The notes beneath the pieces were generated by a model. That model was not told the origin of the DNA. It saw only the letters and a program-made list of their open reading frames with translations, and did no database searches. A stretch of DNA of 64,000 bases from Ariolimax columbianus (taxonomy: Eukaryota; Mollusca; Gastropoda; Stylommatophora; Arionidae): contig JAVGWX010000005.1 of assembly GCA_036924085.1 (NCBI GenBank), positions 94,275,264 through 94,339,263 of the forward strand, given 5' to 3'. The position numbers and the translations under genes are program-made. Positions 54,240 through 64,000 of the stretch are shown here, one piece after another (position 1 is the first letter of the stretch; every line of letters starts with the position of its first letter).

Positions 54240-54565
54240 TACTTACTTTCAGTGTCTTTCAGCCTCACAAAGTATTGGACCAGAAATCAGCTGCTCTAGA
54301 AGTTCTTTCATTTGCTTCCATGAGATCCGCCAAACTACATGGTTTTTGCATTCTTGAGCAGTTATACAGGTGTTCTTTGTCTTGATGGCTCCGTTTTTGC
54401 AGGCCCATTTGTAATCTGTTCATGGCTCTCCATACAGGGTATGGCATATTATGCCATGTCCCAAGTTCTTTTGTGATCTGAGTTTCGCTGGGTTTAATTT
54501 TGAGATGGTTATCCACAAAGTAATCAGTTAATCTGTCAAGGGATTTAGTGAGCATTAGCTCCACT
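54240..54565 (-). mobile_element. LINE C-terminal fragment
   Basis: Minus-strand frame: 'LTKSLDRLTDYFVDNHLKIK' with 'PSETQI' is the post-YADD 'L..Y...N.L..NP.KTQ' block of Jockey-related RTs. It is fused by deletion to the extreme C-terminus, 'PVWRAMNRLQMGLQK' and 'CSLADLMEANE'. Most of the protein between is missing. Confidence 0.65.
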
Positions 54566-54599
54566 TTATTCCTCTTATGATGAACTACCTAGCGTATAA

Positions 54600-55260
54600 T
54601 AAAAATACAATTTAGGAAGCATATATGTAGTGGAAGGAATCATAAATTAACTTCTACAGAAACTACAATTTATAAACACACATGAACAAATAAAATGTTG
54701 AGAACAAATGCAATTAACAGAAATCAAATTGTAACAGATTTCCGACCCACTAACATATTTCCAACCCACAAATTACAGGACCTAGAAGTTTTAGAACCCT
54801 GGTCAAGGCGTGGGTGCTAGATCAGTTTTAGGAACTTTGTGGTTATCACCCAATGAAAGTTTGGTCCTTTGATATTTGAATACCTGGCGCCGAAATATGT
54901 AAATTAGGGCGAAAAGTGAGCAGAGCAAAGACTAATAGTCCCGTCAGCTGAGATAGCACCACTATGCTAAACGGGGCAAACGCAAAACACAGAATGGGCT
55001 CAGAGACAAGAGATTGGCAGATCCCATGATTCACATAACTATACTAATCGACCAGAGAAACATGTAACAGTCACAGTTAATAGGTTCGATCGCCGAGATA
55101 CCGAAGCGGATTTTCTGCCGACTTGAGTAATGGGTGGTCATCCTTTGTCTCAGATGGTGAATTAGTAGCGGTGTCTGTGATTGATCAGAGTCAATAATGC
55201 GAGCCTGATTAATAGCAGGCAGTAAATGTCCAGCGATTATTCAGTAGTTGAGAGTCAAAG
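54600..55260. other. Unassigned AT-rich spacer
   Basis: No gene recognised. Confidence 0.4.
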
Positions 55261-55267
55261 CGAGCGG

Positions 55268-55600
55268 TCATCACCTTTCCCAAAGCAGAATTCTTCATTT
55301 ATTCTATCATCTGCCGCCAGTGTGGTATGACATACATTAGGAAAACTGGTATGGAGCTGCGTGAGTATTTCTGCCAACACCTCAATGATATCTGCAACCG
55401 CACGGGTTCCCCAATTGCCAGCCACTTCAACGGTCCTGAGCACCAGGGTAAGGCTGACAGTGTCACTGGTCTAGTTTCTTTCATCTCTGACGATCGTCAT
55501 CGATTTGCCCTTGAGAATAGACTTCTCCAGCATGGGTTGCCTCCAACTGTATGGCATTAATATCTTCCATACCTTTTCTTAAAATCTCATACTGGCCTCC
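55268..55600 (+). mobile_element. Penelope-like GIY-YIG endonuclease fragment
   Basis: The plus strand encodes 'SIICRQCGMTYIRKTGMEL', then 'REYFCQHLNDICNRTGSPIA', 'SHFNGPEH', 'SVTGLVSFI' and 'LENRLLQHGLPP'. This is the C-terminal GIY-YIG-type endonuclease of Penelope-like retroelements: Cys-x2-Cys before the Tyr-Ile (Gly replaced by Arg), then the downstream Arg, His-Phe-Asn and Glu motif. The reverse transcriptase part is absent, so the copy is 5'-truncated. The terminal sequence at 55845-56000 belongs to it. Confidence 0.8.
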
Positions 55601-55844
55601 ATCTATTTTGTCTTCCTTTGCCTCTCCCCCCTTCATTCAGCCAGCCCCTCCAGGCTTATATGAACTTCTTTTTGTTCTCCCACTTGGATCACTATTTGGC
55701 CTTTTCCATATTTGGCCACCACTGGCTTATCCGGCGCATTCCCCCTCACTTCTTACGCTCTCCTGGCCACCTTATTTGACCGCTCCTATCCATTTACAGT
55801 CAAGCAATCGACTCAACCGATCGCTTAGACAGACTGGGTCTACT

Positions 55845-56000
55845 ATCAGATAAGTAGACCATTTTTCCCTAATAAGTTGATTGGCTAGTTCAGTATTGTT
55901 GTTATTTGTTGTCTCTGATGAAGGCCTATTGGTCGTAGCGTAGTTTTTGTTTGTCATTCTCGTCTTGGTGCGGTATTGGACCATACCCATTAAAATTTTT
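55845..56000 (+). ncRNA. Degenerate hammerhead-like motif of PLE end
   Basis: 'ctctgatgaaggcctattgg' contains the hammerhead core CTGATGA (55915-55921), followed by a stem II GGCC-tatt-GGTC (55923-55934). The next conserved block, normally GAAA, reads GTAG. Penelope-like elements are known to carry hammerhead ribozymes in their terminal repeats. Position after a PLE endonuclease and recurrence at 19798 (minus) support the reading. It is probably inactive. Confidence 0.5.
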
Positions 56001-56044
56001 TTTATCAAACTCAACTGAAATCAATTTTTACATTTTTTTCATTT

Positions 56045-57290
56045 GTTTTTTCTCGTTTATAGAACAGCAGGCATAGAAGTGTGTTTATAGAACAGCAGGT
56101 GTAGAAGTGTGTTTATAAAACAGCAGGTGTACAAGTGTGTTTATAGAACAGCAGGTGTAGAAGTGTGTTTATAGAACAGCAGGTGTAGAAGTGTGTTTAT
56201 AGAACAGCAGGTGTACAAGTGTGTTTATAGAACTGCAGGTGTAGAAGTGGGCTTATAGAACAGCAGGTGTAGAAGTGTGTTTATAGAACAGTAGGTGTAG
56301 AAGTGTGTTTATAGAACAGTAGGTGTAGAAGTGTGTTTATAGAACAGCAGGTGTAGAAGTGTGTTTATAGAACAGCAGGTGTAGAAGTGTGTTTATAGAA
56401 CAACAGGTGTAGAAGTGTGTTTATAGAACAACAGGTGTAGAAGTGTGTTTATAGAACAGCAGGTGTAGAAGTGTGTTTATAGAACAGCAGGTGTAGAAGT
56501 GTGTTTATAGAACAGCAGGTGTAGAAGTGTGTTTATAGAACATCAGGTGTACAAGTGTGTTTATAGAACAATAGGTGTAGAAGTGTGTTTATAGAACAGC
56601 AGGTGTAGAAGTGTGTTTATAGAACAGCAGGTGTAGAAGTGTGTTTATAGAACAGCAGGTGTACAAGTGTGTTTATAGAATAGCAGGTGTACAAGTGTGT
56701 TTATAGAACAGCAGGTGTAGAAGTGTGTTTATAGAACAGCAGGTGTAGAAGTGTGTTTATAGAACAACAGGTGTAGAAGTGTGTTTATAGAACAACAGGT
56801 GTAGAAGTGTGTTTATAGAACAGCAGGTGTACAAGTGTGTTTATAGAACAGCAGGTGTACAAGTGTGTTTATAGAACAACAGGTGTACAAGTGTGTTTAT
56901 ATAACAGCAGGTGTACAAGTGTGTTTATAGAACAGCAGGTGTAGAAGTGTGTTTATTGAAAAGCAGGTGTAGAAGTGGGTTTATAGAACAGCAGGTGTAC
57001 AAGTGTGTTTATAGAACAGCAGGTGTACAAGTGTGTTTATAGAACAGCAGGTGTACAAGTGTGTTTATAGAACAGCAGGTGTAGAAGTGTGTTTATAGAA
57101 CAGCAGGTGTAGAAGTGTGTTTATAGAACAGCAGGTGTACAAGTGTGTTTATATAACAGCAGGTGTAGAAGTGTGTTTATAGAACAGCAGGTGTACAAGT
57201 GTGTTTATAGAACAGCAGGTGTACAAGTGTGTTTATAGAACAGCAGGTGTAGAAGTGTGTTTATAGAACAGCAGGTGTAGAAGTGATCGA
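56045..57290. repeat. 28-bp minisatellite, about 44 copies
   Basis: The unit is 'agaacagcaggtgtagaagt' plus 'gtgtttat'. The main variants are 'gtgtacaagt' for 'gtgtagaagt' and 'acaacag' for 'acagcag'; their order repeats in blocks, pointing to unequal exchange of several units. The period is not a multiple of three and no frame is long. It starts directly after the PLE end. Confidence 0.97.
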
Positions 57291-57294
57291 GTAT

Positions 57295-57890
57295 TCAACA
57301 GAGAACGTGTTGCTCTATCACATGTTATATTATTAATGGTGCCAGTGACCAAAACATTGTTTTAGTTCAACCAAAAGGAAAGAGAGAACAGGGTGTTTAC
57401 AGTGAGTTAGGTATAGGTGTTGTGAATCTCTATTGCATCAAATAGTTAATGGTGCAGTGATGTAGCATGAACTAAGGACAGCGTCTAATCTTATTGGAGA
57501 GTGATGGAATACATGGAGATCTTGTGTACACACTATACATGTAAAAGAACCCTTTGAAATTGAAAGTTGAAAAGAGCAGGCTGTAGTCGTTGTCTAGGTA
57601 AAATTACAAAAAACATAATGAAATTCCTACCCAATACACAATCTACCTTCCCCCCATAAATAGTAAGCTTCAGGAACTAAAGATTGACAAATAAAGAAAC
57701 AACAGACAGCCTTTGGCTAACTGGCAGCAGGCATATCCTGCCTGTTTGAATGCCAGTATTCCAAGTATCCAAGTATAGTAGAGGGATTGAAATAGTATGA
57801 TCAAATAGAACTATTGGAAAGAACCAGACATGTATCAGTGAAACATGATGTGAGGAAAAGGAGCTGGCATTGGATAAGGATATTCATTAA
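57295..57890. repeat. Spacer with Rep-F copy 2
   Basis: 57630-57790 matches 19490-19650 ('agtaagcttcaggaact', 'cctgcctgtttgaatgcca'). The rest is unassigned. The stretch at 57300-57480 contains two partial copies of a unit around 'gtgaccaaaacattg' and 'gatgtagcatgaac', too weak to define. Confidence 0.55.
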
Positions 57891-57894
57891 ACAA

Positions 57895-58110
57895 ACCATT
57901 TCAAGGCAGTCTCTGTTCTGGAATCCCTAGAACAAGATAAGAAGAAGTAGACCAAAACACACATGGCGAAGAGAACTGGAGATAGGCATAAAGGAAACGG
58001 GGAAGACATGGACAAAGCTGAATAGGTTTTCTCAGAACAGGAGGACTTAGCATATATTTGTTGAAGATATGTGCTTCATAGGAAACTGAAAGATTTAGTT
58101 TGATTGACTC
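57895..58110 (+). mobile_element. RTE-like LINE 3' tail, copy 2
   Basis: Matches 30160-30345: 'SRPKHTWRRELEIGIKETGK' and 'TWTKL' are readable with one frame change after 'aagaagaag', then 'HIFVEDMCF'. Same family and orientation as copy 1. Confidence 0.75.
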
Positions 58111-58234
58111 AAAGGAGCAAAGAATAGGCCCACTGTAACCTTCCAAGTATATTGCAAAATATAACTAAAAAGAGGCGCGAGTAGCACTGACAACCGAATC
58201 ATGTAAAATTAATTGCCACAAGAACCACCACTGC

Positions 58235-58330
58235 ATGAGTGTACATCAAGTATTTTGATACAGATTTCCTGTAAGGAGGCCAACTACAGTGGTAGCCCTA
58301 TGCTTCATTCAGGTGTGATAGGGAGACAGA
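58235..58330. repeat. Rep-D copy 3, inverted
   Basis: 'gatacagatttcctgtaagg', 'aggccaactacagtggtagc' and 'cctatgcttcattc' are the reverse complement of the Rep-D core. Confidence 0.65.
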
Positions 58331-58334
58331 AAGA

Positions 58335-58915
58335 AAATATTTCTCAGTCTGACCTAGACCAAGACAATGTTGTTGTTTGGCACTACTCATGCTAAGTTCT
58401 TTAGAGATTTGCTGGCCTAGGGACTTTCAACGCAGTTTACAAGCCTAACGTACCAGGTTCGAATTACGTTGCACTCAGTTTGACAGACTGAGCATGACAG
58501 GTTTTTTTTTCATGGCATTACAGCTTCTTCCAACCAACCTAGCTGTAATTGACTATCTGACAAAGTCGGGGGAAAATTTCAGACCCACTGTAGGAGTTAC
58601 AGAGTTTGGGCACTATCAGCATTGAAAGGCACAGAGCACATATGGTGGCGTCCAGGTGCAGTGAGGTCAGTTCTATAAACAATTTTCCATACCGAGTTCT
58701 TCACTCTTTCTTTGGGAGCTAGTTATACAGTGGTTCTTATATCTCGAGGTGTACTAAAGATGATTTCTTTTTTATTATAGCTCAATACAAAGCTTCTTTG
58801 TAGGTTTATTACTATCTGGCTCACAGAGTTGATTTCCAGGAGAATTATGAGGATATGAGGTCTGCATGTTTCACCTGACTGTGACAAAAACATTGCCATT
58901 ATAATCAACCACTGT
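58335..58915. other. Spacer with possible LINE and tRNA-like scraps
   Basis: 'aggcacagagcacatatgg' at 58628-58648 and following bases resemble the 3' end of the I-type LINE. 'ccaggttcgaattacg' near 58450 looks like a B box, with 'tggcctagggac' about 40 bases before it, but no SINE body or tail is clear. Confidence 0.35.
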
Positions 58916-58924
58916 GAAAACTCG

Positions 58925-59075
58925 GATACAGCTTTCCTGTAAAAGAATCATCACAGTTAAAGCCTATGCTTGACATGGCAATGACAAGGTGAATAATTGT
59001 AAATGCTTAGAAACAGGCTTCCTTTAATAGGGCCAGCTGTAGTGGTGGCTATGCTTCATACTGGAGCTAAAAGGT
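58925..59075. repeat. Rep-D copies 4 and 5, inverted tandem pair
   Basis: Two partial Rep-D cores follow each other: 'cagctttcctgtaaaagaat' to 'gcctatgcttgaca', then 'acaggcttcctttaataggg' to 'ggctatgcttcata'. A further scrap in the opposite sense, 'ccaagtgaagcataaggtta', is at 59236-59255. Confidence 0.65.
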
Positions 59076-59136
59076 GAATGATTGAATGAAATATTAAAGA
59101 TACTGTAATCCCTAACATATTGGCTTTCCCTTTCAG

Positions 59137-59195
59137 ACTACCTATGGTATAATGAGTGTAGTGAAAGTTCTCAAAATGACAGGAGCTCTTGATGG
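59137..59195 (+). CDS. Candidate second exon of the ATPase gene
   Basis: A 59-bp segment is preceded by 'ggctttccctttcag' and followed by the donor 'gtaaga'. In the phase left by the exon at 53185-53352 it is open and reads 'TTYGIMSVVKVLKMTGALDG' (last codon split). After VLLR, P5B ATPases continue with a short strand of similar character, so the match is plausible but weak. The intron would be 5.8 kb and hold a LINE scrap, the PLE and the 28-bp array. Confidence 0.35.
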
Positions 59196-59267
59196 GTAAG
59201 ATTAATTTAAATATGATTAATTTAATCTTTTTGCTCCAAGTGAAGCATAAGGTTACTACATTTTAAA

Positions 59268-59270
59268 CAA

Positions 59271-59309
<39 letters not shown>

Positions 59310-59450
59310 CATCCATCCATCCATCCATCCATCCATCCATCCATCCATCCATCCATCCATCCATCCATCCATCCATCCATCCATCCATCCATCCATCCAT
59401 CCATCCATCCATCCATCCATCCACCCACCCATCCATCCATCCATCTATTT
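59268..59450. repeat. (CTAT)n(CCAT)n microsatellite
   Basis: About ten ctat units change abruptly to about thirty-five ccat units, with three 'ccac' interruptions near 59421-59430. Confidence 0.97.
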
Positions 59451-59454
59451 TATA

Positions 59455-59850
59455 TATACCTACATTTATAGAGCTGATGAATAAAAGTCAATTGCCTCAG
59501 CAGTCAAAGCAAAGTGTGCAGGCTAGTTTTTTTATGTCACACCTAAAATATATACAAATCTACCATGTATACTTCACTTTTAGTGCTGGGACAATTGCCC
59601 TTATTCCTGAGCCCTATAAATTTAGATATATTCAATTATATATTTTCATTTGTGTTGTCAATAGATCCTGATGAAGGCCTTTGGTTCTAACAAATGTTGT
59701 TTTTATATCTGTGCCCATATATGAAAGAATTCATCATCTTGATTTGTGTCAGTATCTGCAGGTGGTTTTCAGTTATCTACAAGCTCTCTGACTTTGAGTG
59801 TATAGTAGAGAATAGCTGAGGCCGGATCTAGCTAAATTTAGAGATTGGCC
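59455..59850. other. Spacer with PLE-end-like motif
   Basis: 'gatcctgatgaaggcctttg' at 59665-59684 resembles the Penelope terminal motif at 55915 but the GAAA block is lost (TCTAAC). The rest is unassigned. Confidence 0.4.
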
Positions 59851-59854
59851 TGTG

Positions 59855-60645
59855 AGCTAGCAAATGGAGTTAAATGTAGATAAATGTACAGTCATCCACA
59901 TTAGTAGATCCAATATGGAACATAATTACAGAATGGGCGAGAACAATATTAGAATGATAGAAAAGGAAGGAGACCTAGGGGTTATAATAGATCATAAGGT
60001 AAAGGGATTGAGCAAGTCCAGGTAGCATTGAAAAAGGCAAATGCAATGTTAAGTATGATAAAATGAAATATTAAACATAAGAGCAATGAAGTGATTGTCA
60101 AACTGTATAAAGTATTAGTTAGACCTAGATTGGAGTACTGTGTACAGGTGTGGAGTCCTTATTGTAGAGGAGATATAAACACCCTGGAAAGAATACAGAG
60201 AAGAGCGACAAAGCTATTAGTCCAATTTCAGAATTACAGTTATAAGGAAAGACTCAGAAAAACTATTTACAGACTTACAGTGTCTAGAAAAGAGAATAAT
60301 TCTAGGTGACTTAGTACAGGTTTATAAGATAATTAAAGAAAAGGATAAATTAGACTATAACAAGTTTTTCAAAATATAATCACCTACAAGAACAAGAGGG
60401 CATAGCTACAAATGAACTAAAGAAAAGTCCAGATTAGATATTAGGACATATTTTTTTTAGGCAAGAGAGTGGTGAATGCTTGGAATGCATTGCCACAGGA
60501 AGTAGTGGAGGCAGGTACAATTAATGCATTTAAGAATAGATTGGATGCAGATAGCTTTTAGAGCAAGGAAATGTAAATGAAATTAGTTGTATACAGATTC
60601 TACGGGGTCTTTTTAACCAGTATAAAAACGTTAAGCTGAGCTGGA
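59855..60645 (+). mobile_element. CR1-like LINE 3' half, copy 5
   Basis: The coding order matches 8240-9030. 'MELNVDKCTVIHISRSNME' (about 59865-59925) is followed by 'LGVIIDHK', 'VKLYKVLVRPRLEYCVQVWS', 'CRGDINTLERIQRRATKLL' and, after shifts, 'FFRQESGECLECIATGSSGG' in a displaced frame. The UTR 'agagcaaggaaatgtaaatg' and 'gtataaaaacgttaag' end it. It repairs nothing: stops and shifts occur at 59970, 60065 and 60308. Confidence 0.88.
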
Positions 60646-60649
60646 TAAC

Positions 60650-61330
60650 TCAGCGGAGGTTGCTGGTCCCGTTCCCAACGCTCATTAGTTCCCTTTTGAT
60701 TGGGAAGATTCATGGACCTATTCTTTGCTCCAAAGGATAGGTGAACTAGCTAGATTGTATTGGCATACTGAGATTTTGATACTTAGATTACGTTATCTCT
60801 AATCAGATGTGTAAATGCCTAGTTTAGGTTGAATCGACACTAGGTTGTCTTTAGAACAAATGTCTGACCGAATTGAGCTTATCTTATCTCTAGTTTCATG
60901 ATTAGATCATTGCTGTGCTCTTGCCAGATTGTCATCTCGGTTTGCTGATGGCTTTAAAATTACTTTTGGAAATCAGATAATTTTTTTCATAATCTGGGCA
61001 GGAGTCAATTCAATATTTGTTTCATTAGCAGTCTTAATTGTAAACATTTTAAATGTTGCGTCATATCCCAGCTGAAAACATGTGTTTTATTGGTTGTAAT
61101 TTTAGTTTTATAAATTGTGTGAGTGTAAGAGAACACCCAAAAAATACAGACAGACAGTGAATGGGAGCGAGAGATAGAAACTCAAACATAAAAGAAAGAG
61201 ATGGAGAACAGAGGAAAAATTCCTCCCATGCAACTGAGCAGAGTTGCACATTTCGCTAGCAACCTTATCATATAAAACAAATTGCCACTGAAACCACCGC
61301 TAAAAGAAAGCTTATAAGTGGTAACAAACT
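60650..61330. other. Unassigned spacer
   Basis: 'gctggataactcagcggagg' with 'ggtcccgttccc' at 60640-60680 looks faintly like a tRNA-derived promoter, but no tail or second copy is seen. Confidence 0.35.
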
Positions 61331-61334
61331 GAAA

Positions 61335-61850
61335 GTGTATGTGGAGAAATAGAAAGTGGAGGTGAAAAAAACAGTGATTGAAGTATATTATAGATGTCCA
61401 TTAAGTCAGAAAGAGGAAGATGAGAAGCTGATTAGTAGCATAGAAAAGGCAAGTGAAGGGAAATTAATATTTAGGGGGGATTTCAACTTTCCAGAAATAA
61501 AACGGGATATGGCAGGAGTACTTGTAGAGTCAAAAACATTTGTTAAGTGCATAACTAACAATTTTTTGATTCAACATGTAGAAGCAGCCACCAGAGACAA
61601 AAACACACTTGACTTAGTTTTTGCTACAGAGGAAAATATAATTGAATACGTTACCGTTGGGGAACTGTTTGGCTCAAGTGACCATCAGATCATCCGTTGG
61701 GATGTTTTAGCAGGGAAAGAAGTAAACATAAACATGTGAACATACGACTACTCTAAGGCAGATGTTAAGAAGATGAAAGAGGCAGCGAGCCACATAATCT
61801 GGAAAGATATTATCGGATGAACAGATGTTGAACAAGAGTGGGAGAGTTTG
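61335..61850 (+). mobile_element. CR1-like endonuclease C-terminal half
   Basis: The frame 61356-61739 has 'VYYRCPLSQKEEDEKLISSI', 'LIFRGDFNFPEIKRDMAG' (GDFN), 'NNFLIQHVEAATRDKNTLDL' and 'GELFGSSDHQIIRWDVL' (SDH). These are the last catalytic blocks of the APE endonuclease of CR1-like LINEs; the N-terminal half is lost. A short spacer-type coding stretch 'YSKADVKKMKEAA' follows the stop. It could be the missing 5' module of the CR1-like family nearby, but it is not joined to it. Confidence 0.85.
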
Positions 61851-61864
61851 CAGTAGCTTTTCTC

Positions 61865-62125
61865 ACATCCATGTCCTGATGAAGGTGGACAGAGGTCCTC
61901 CAGGCTGTTGTGCTATGCTTTGCTTAATCTGCAGGATTCTCACTAATACGGGTGATCATGTCGTTTCCAGGAGCACAAATGGGAATCCTGATTAATCTTT
62001 GCTCCCCCACGCACCTGGGTCAGGTGCAACTTTCTTACCAAGATCCCAACCTCAAGCCCACTATGTGCACCTGGACACAGGCTTTCCAACAGCAGCCTGG
62101 TCAGTGAGGTAGAGTTCAACCCTGC
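61865..62125 (-). repeat. Rep-C copy 3, inverted and diverged
   Basis: 'gtggacagaggtcctccagg' and 'gttgtgctatgctttgctt' are the reverse complement of the Rep-C centre. 'tcgtttccagg' and 'cagcctggtcagtgaggta' match its left part. An unrelated stretch of about 100 bp interrupts the similarity at 61970-62080. Confidence 0.6.
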
Positions 62126-62154
62126 AATCCCTGCAGTGGTGAACCTTCTGAAAA

Positions 62155-62470
62155 GCCTTGCATTGCACTAGAAAGAGGATGGCCAAGGTACACCTTCTTC
62201 AGTACATGCCTGAATGTAAGAACAGCCTGTGCAACCTGCCTGCTACCATAGAAAATCTGTCGTGTAAATATCTAAGCACTAATAGCTTTGAAGAACAACT
62301 GAAATGCTTCTGTAAAACCAACCACATATCTCTTGGATTTGGTAATCTGTCTGCACCGTTCGATAACACATTTCTTAATTTGTTTATCTCCCCTGATATG
62401 CTCACATTCCTGAATGTATTAAAAGTTGTATTGATAATATGACAATAGTATGCCAACCTTGCCCCACTTG
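62155..62470 (+). other. Open frame of unknown nature
   Basis: A 94-codon frame with 'NSLCNLPATIENL' and 'SFEEQLKCF' recalls the C-terminal 'WNxLP...S...FKxxLK' ending of many LINE RTs, but key residues are missing. I do not assign it. Confidence 0.3.
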
Positions 62471-62474
62471 CACA

Positions 62475-62715
62475 TGATCAAGTTTGGTCTTATCAATATC
62501 AGACCAATTTCTGTGCTCATGCTGGGAAGTGTGTCCTGATTACTGGACCCTCTAATTATATCTCTACACGTTAAACAGACACAGTAGTGCCCTGATTTTT
62601 GAACCTTTTCATAATATCTCTACACACGTAAAACACTTAGTAGATAGCGGTAGTCTTGTAACTGTTACTTCTGTTGGGGATGAAGTGGTAAAGACTTCAT
62701 TGTACAAAGCCACAG
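62475..62715. repeat. Spacer with short direct repeat
   Basis: Two copies of a unit with 'ctgatt', a 'ctggaccc/tgaacct' segment and 'tatctctacac' lie at about 62537-62570 and 62591-62626. Confidence 0.45.
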
Positions 62716-62719
62716 CTTT

Positions 62720-62900
62720 TTGTGAGGTGTAGTGGCCAGTCAGTTGCCTTTTCCACTGCCATTACTTTTCTAACAGTAAACCAGGAACCCATTGACAGCT
62801 GGGTTGACTTGATGGTGTTGATAACGGGAATTGAGCTGGCACATTTGCAGTGAGAAGCTCGAGCTCACCACTCTACTCCTCATATGCTCTGCGCGCACTA
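62720..62900 (-). mobile_element. Possible tRNA-derived SINE
   Basis: On minus, 'gtagagtggtgagctcgag' and 'gctcaattcccgtt' could be A and B boxes about 35 bases apart, followed by 'aatgggttcctggtttact', a phrase I associate with some molluscan SINEs. Only one copy is in the window. Confidence 0.4.
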
Positions 62901-62904
62901 CGAT

Positions 62905-63145
62905 CTGGTTGTTACTAGACCATCTTATATCTCTCTTCACACACTGACACACACAATGAGTCCTCAACTGATCAATCAATCACTCAAAATCTTTCTGCTG
63001 CCTGCGGAGTACAGTTTTCAACAAATATTTGAGTCTTAATATTCTGTGCCATCCATTCAAGCTTTTTTCATGCCTTTCTTATCCCTTTATGGCATCCTCA
63101 CTTCTTTTGTGTGTTTTGATCTGCCTCTATTTCTCCGACCATAAA
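62905..63145. other. Unassigned spacer
   Basis: No gene recognised. Confidence 0.35.
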
Positions 63146-63149
63146 TGCC

Positions 63150-64000
63150 AACAAAATCAACCAGCACCAGATATACCGTACACAAAACCAAAGACTACAG
63201 TCAATGGGCAGATTTTGAATCTCGTTGATAAATTTCTGGGCAGCACGCTGTCGAGATCTGTCAGCCTTAATGATGAGGTGGCAAGCAGAAGCAAGGGCCA
63301 GCATAGGTTTTGGTAGAATGCTCTAGATGGTGTGGGAACGTTGTGGCATCAGCATCAAGACCAAACTCAAAGTCTACTGTGCCACCATTATTCTGACCCT
63401 ACTCTATGCCTGCGAAAGCAAGACTGTATACTCTGGACATGCAAGGAGTTTAACCACTTCCACACAGGTTGCCTGAGGCGAATACTCCCCATTCGATGGC
63501 AAGATCGTGTCACTGACAGCGAGGTTCTCTCAAGTTCTGACATGCCCAGCATCTATGCACTGCTAGAAAAAGCACGACTAGGATGGGCCAGACACTTTGT
63601 TCGTATGTCAAACGGCTCCCAAAGCAGCTCCACTTTGCCTGAGCTGAGGGCGGGATGCCGCAAGAGAGGGCGCCCAAAGTAACGTTTTAAAGACTGTCTG
63701 AGGGACTCACTGAAAAGTTGCCAGATAGATGTCATCCCCTGGGAATGTCTTGGGCAGAACAGATTTAACTGAAGAAGTGCAGTCAAAGCGGGCATAGCTA
63801 CCAGCAAAGACCACCTTGTGAAAGTCCAGAGCAGAGGCGAGATCCAGAAATCACGAACAGTGGGAACACCAACACCTTCTAAAGACCTTGTGTGTCCGTC
63901 ATGCAACAGATTTTTTCGTGCTCACTTTGGCCTGTTGAGTCACATGCACACCCACATCCATCAGGATAAGCTGTGGCAAAGAGGATATCGGCGGCCCTCA
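63150..64000 (+). mobile_element. LINE-C 3' part with C2H2 finger, copy 3
   Basis: The plus strand reads 'PKTTVNGQILNLVDKFLGST' and 'LSRSVSLNDEVASR', then after shifts 'NHFHTGCLRRILPIRWQDRV' and 'TDSEVLSSSDMPSIYALLEK'. 'ARLGWARHFVRMSNG', 'CRKRGRPK' and 'FKDCLRDSLKSCQIDV' follow. Near the window edge 'CPSCNRFFRAHFGLLSHMHT' plus His forms a C2H2 finger (about 63895-63955). It is the same family as 26690-28120 and 9843-10190. The element may run past the end of the window. Stops at about 63316 and 63682 show decay. Confidence 0.87.

Noticed and set aside
56045..57290. CRISPR-like 28-bp repeats
   Set aside because: Repeats are contiguous without spacers; it is a plain minisatellite.
58440..58470. 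tRNA-derived SINE head
   Set aside because: The B-box-like string is imperfect and no body, tail or second copy is recognisable.

Overview
This is a repeat-dense piece of an animal nuclear genome with no bacterial-style genes. The evidence is a nuclear tRNA-Lys gene, an 18S/28S rRNA fragment of metazoan type, tRNA-derived SINEs, many decayed non-LTR retrotransposons, a Penelope-like element, mariner and hAT-like DNA transposon remnants, long minisatellites, and one spliced exon of a probable host gene. A lophotrochozoan, most likely a mollusc (perhaps a gastropod), fits the repeat style and the 18S sequence, but that placement is inference. Nearly every long reading frame is either a broken LINE or a frame through a tandem array whose period is a multiple of three. 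Layout: 0.8-2.3 kb holds a LINE leader and endonuclease; 2.7-4.3 kb two minisatellites; 4.4-9.5 kb RTE-like and CR1-like LINE pieces; 9.6 kb the tRNA-Lys gene; 9.8-16.9 kb several LINE families, one interrupted by an inverted tRNA-SINE and another by SINE1; 17.6-18.9 kb a hAT-like non-autonomous element whose interior is a 53-bp minisatellite that itself carries a SINE1; 19-21.5 kb LINE ends and an RNase H domain containing a fourfold 83-bp amplification; 22-26 kb three tandem arrays, the largest a 46-bp satellite of about 1.5 kb; 26.7-33.4 kb four LINE families, including the longest frame here, an RT plus RNase H pseudogene; 34-35.7 kb two arrays; 35.7-48.2 kb LINE ends, SINE1 copies and mariner remnants; 49.0-51.5 kb an rRNA/retroelement chimera; 51.7-52.6 kb a 30-bp array; 53.2 kb onward a probable P5B-type ATPase exon with repeat-filled downstream sequence; 55.3-57.3 kb a Penelope-like endonuclease followed by a 28-bp array; 59.1-64 kb a possible second exon, CR1-like pieces and a LINE end with a zinc finger. 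How the parts work together: the LINEs would have supplied reverse transcriptase for the SINEs, as shown by target-site duplications, A-rich or (GAA)n tails and 5' truncation. Nesting gives relative ages, with SINE1 and Rep-A lying inside older LINEs. No autonomous element in the window is intact. The only plausible functional genes are tRNA-Lys and the ATPase exon(s). The most striking item is the block at 49044-51537. It carries rDNA external spacer, the 18S 5' part, the 28S 3' end and a dispersed repeat with a (GAA)n tail, all in one orientation and bounded by a 12-bp direct repeat, as expected for one retrotransposed chimeric cDNA. Repeat names used below (Rep-A to Rep-F, SINE1, LINE-A to LINE-J) are local labels only.
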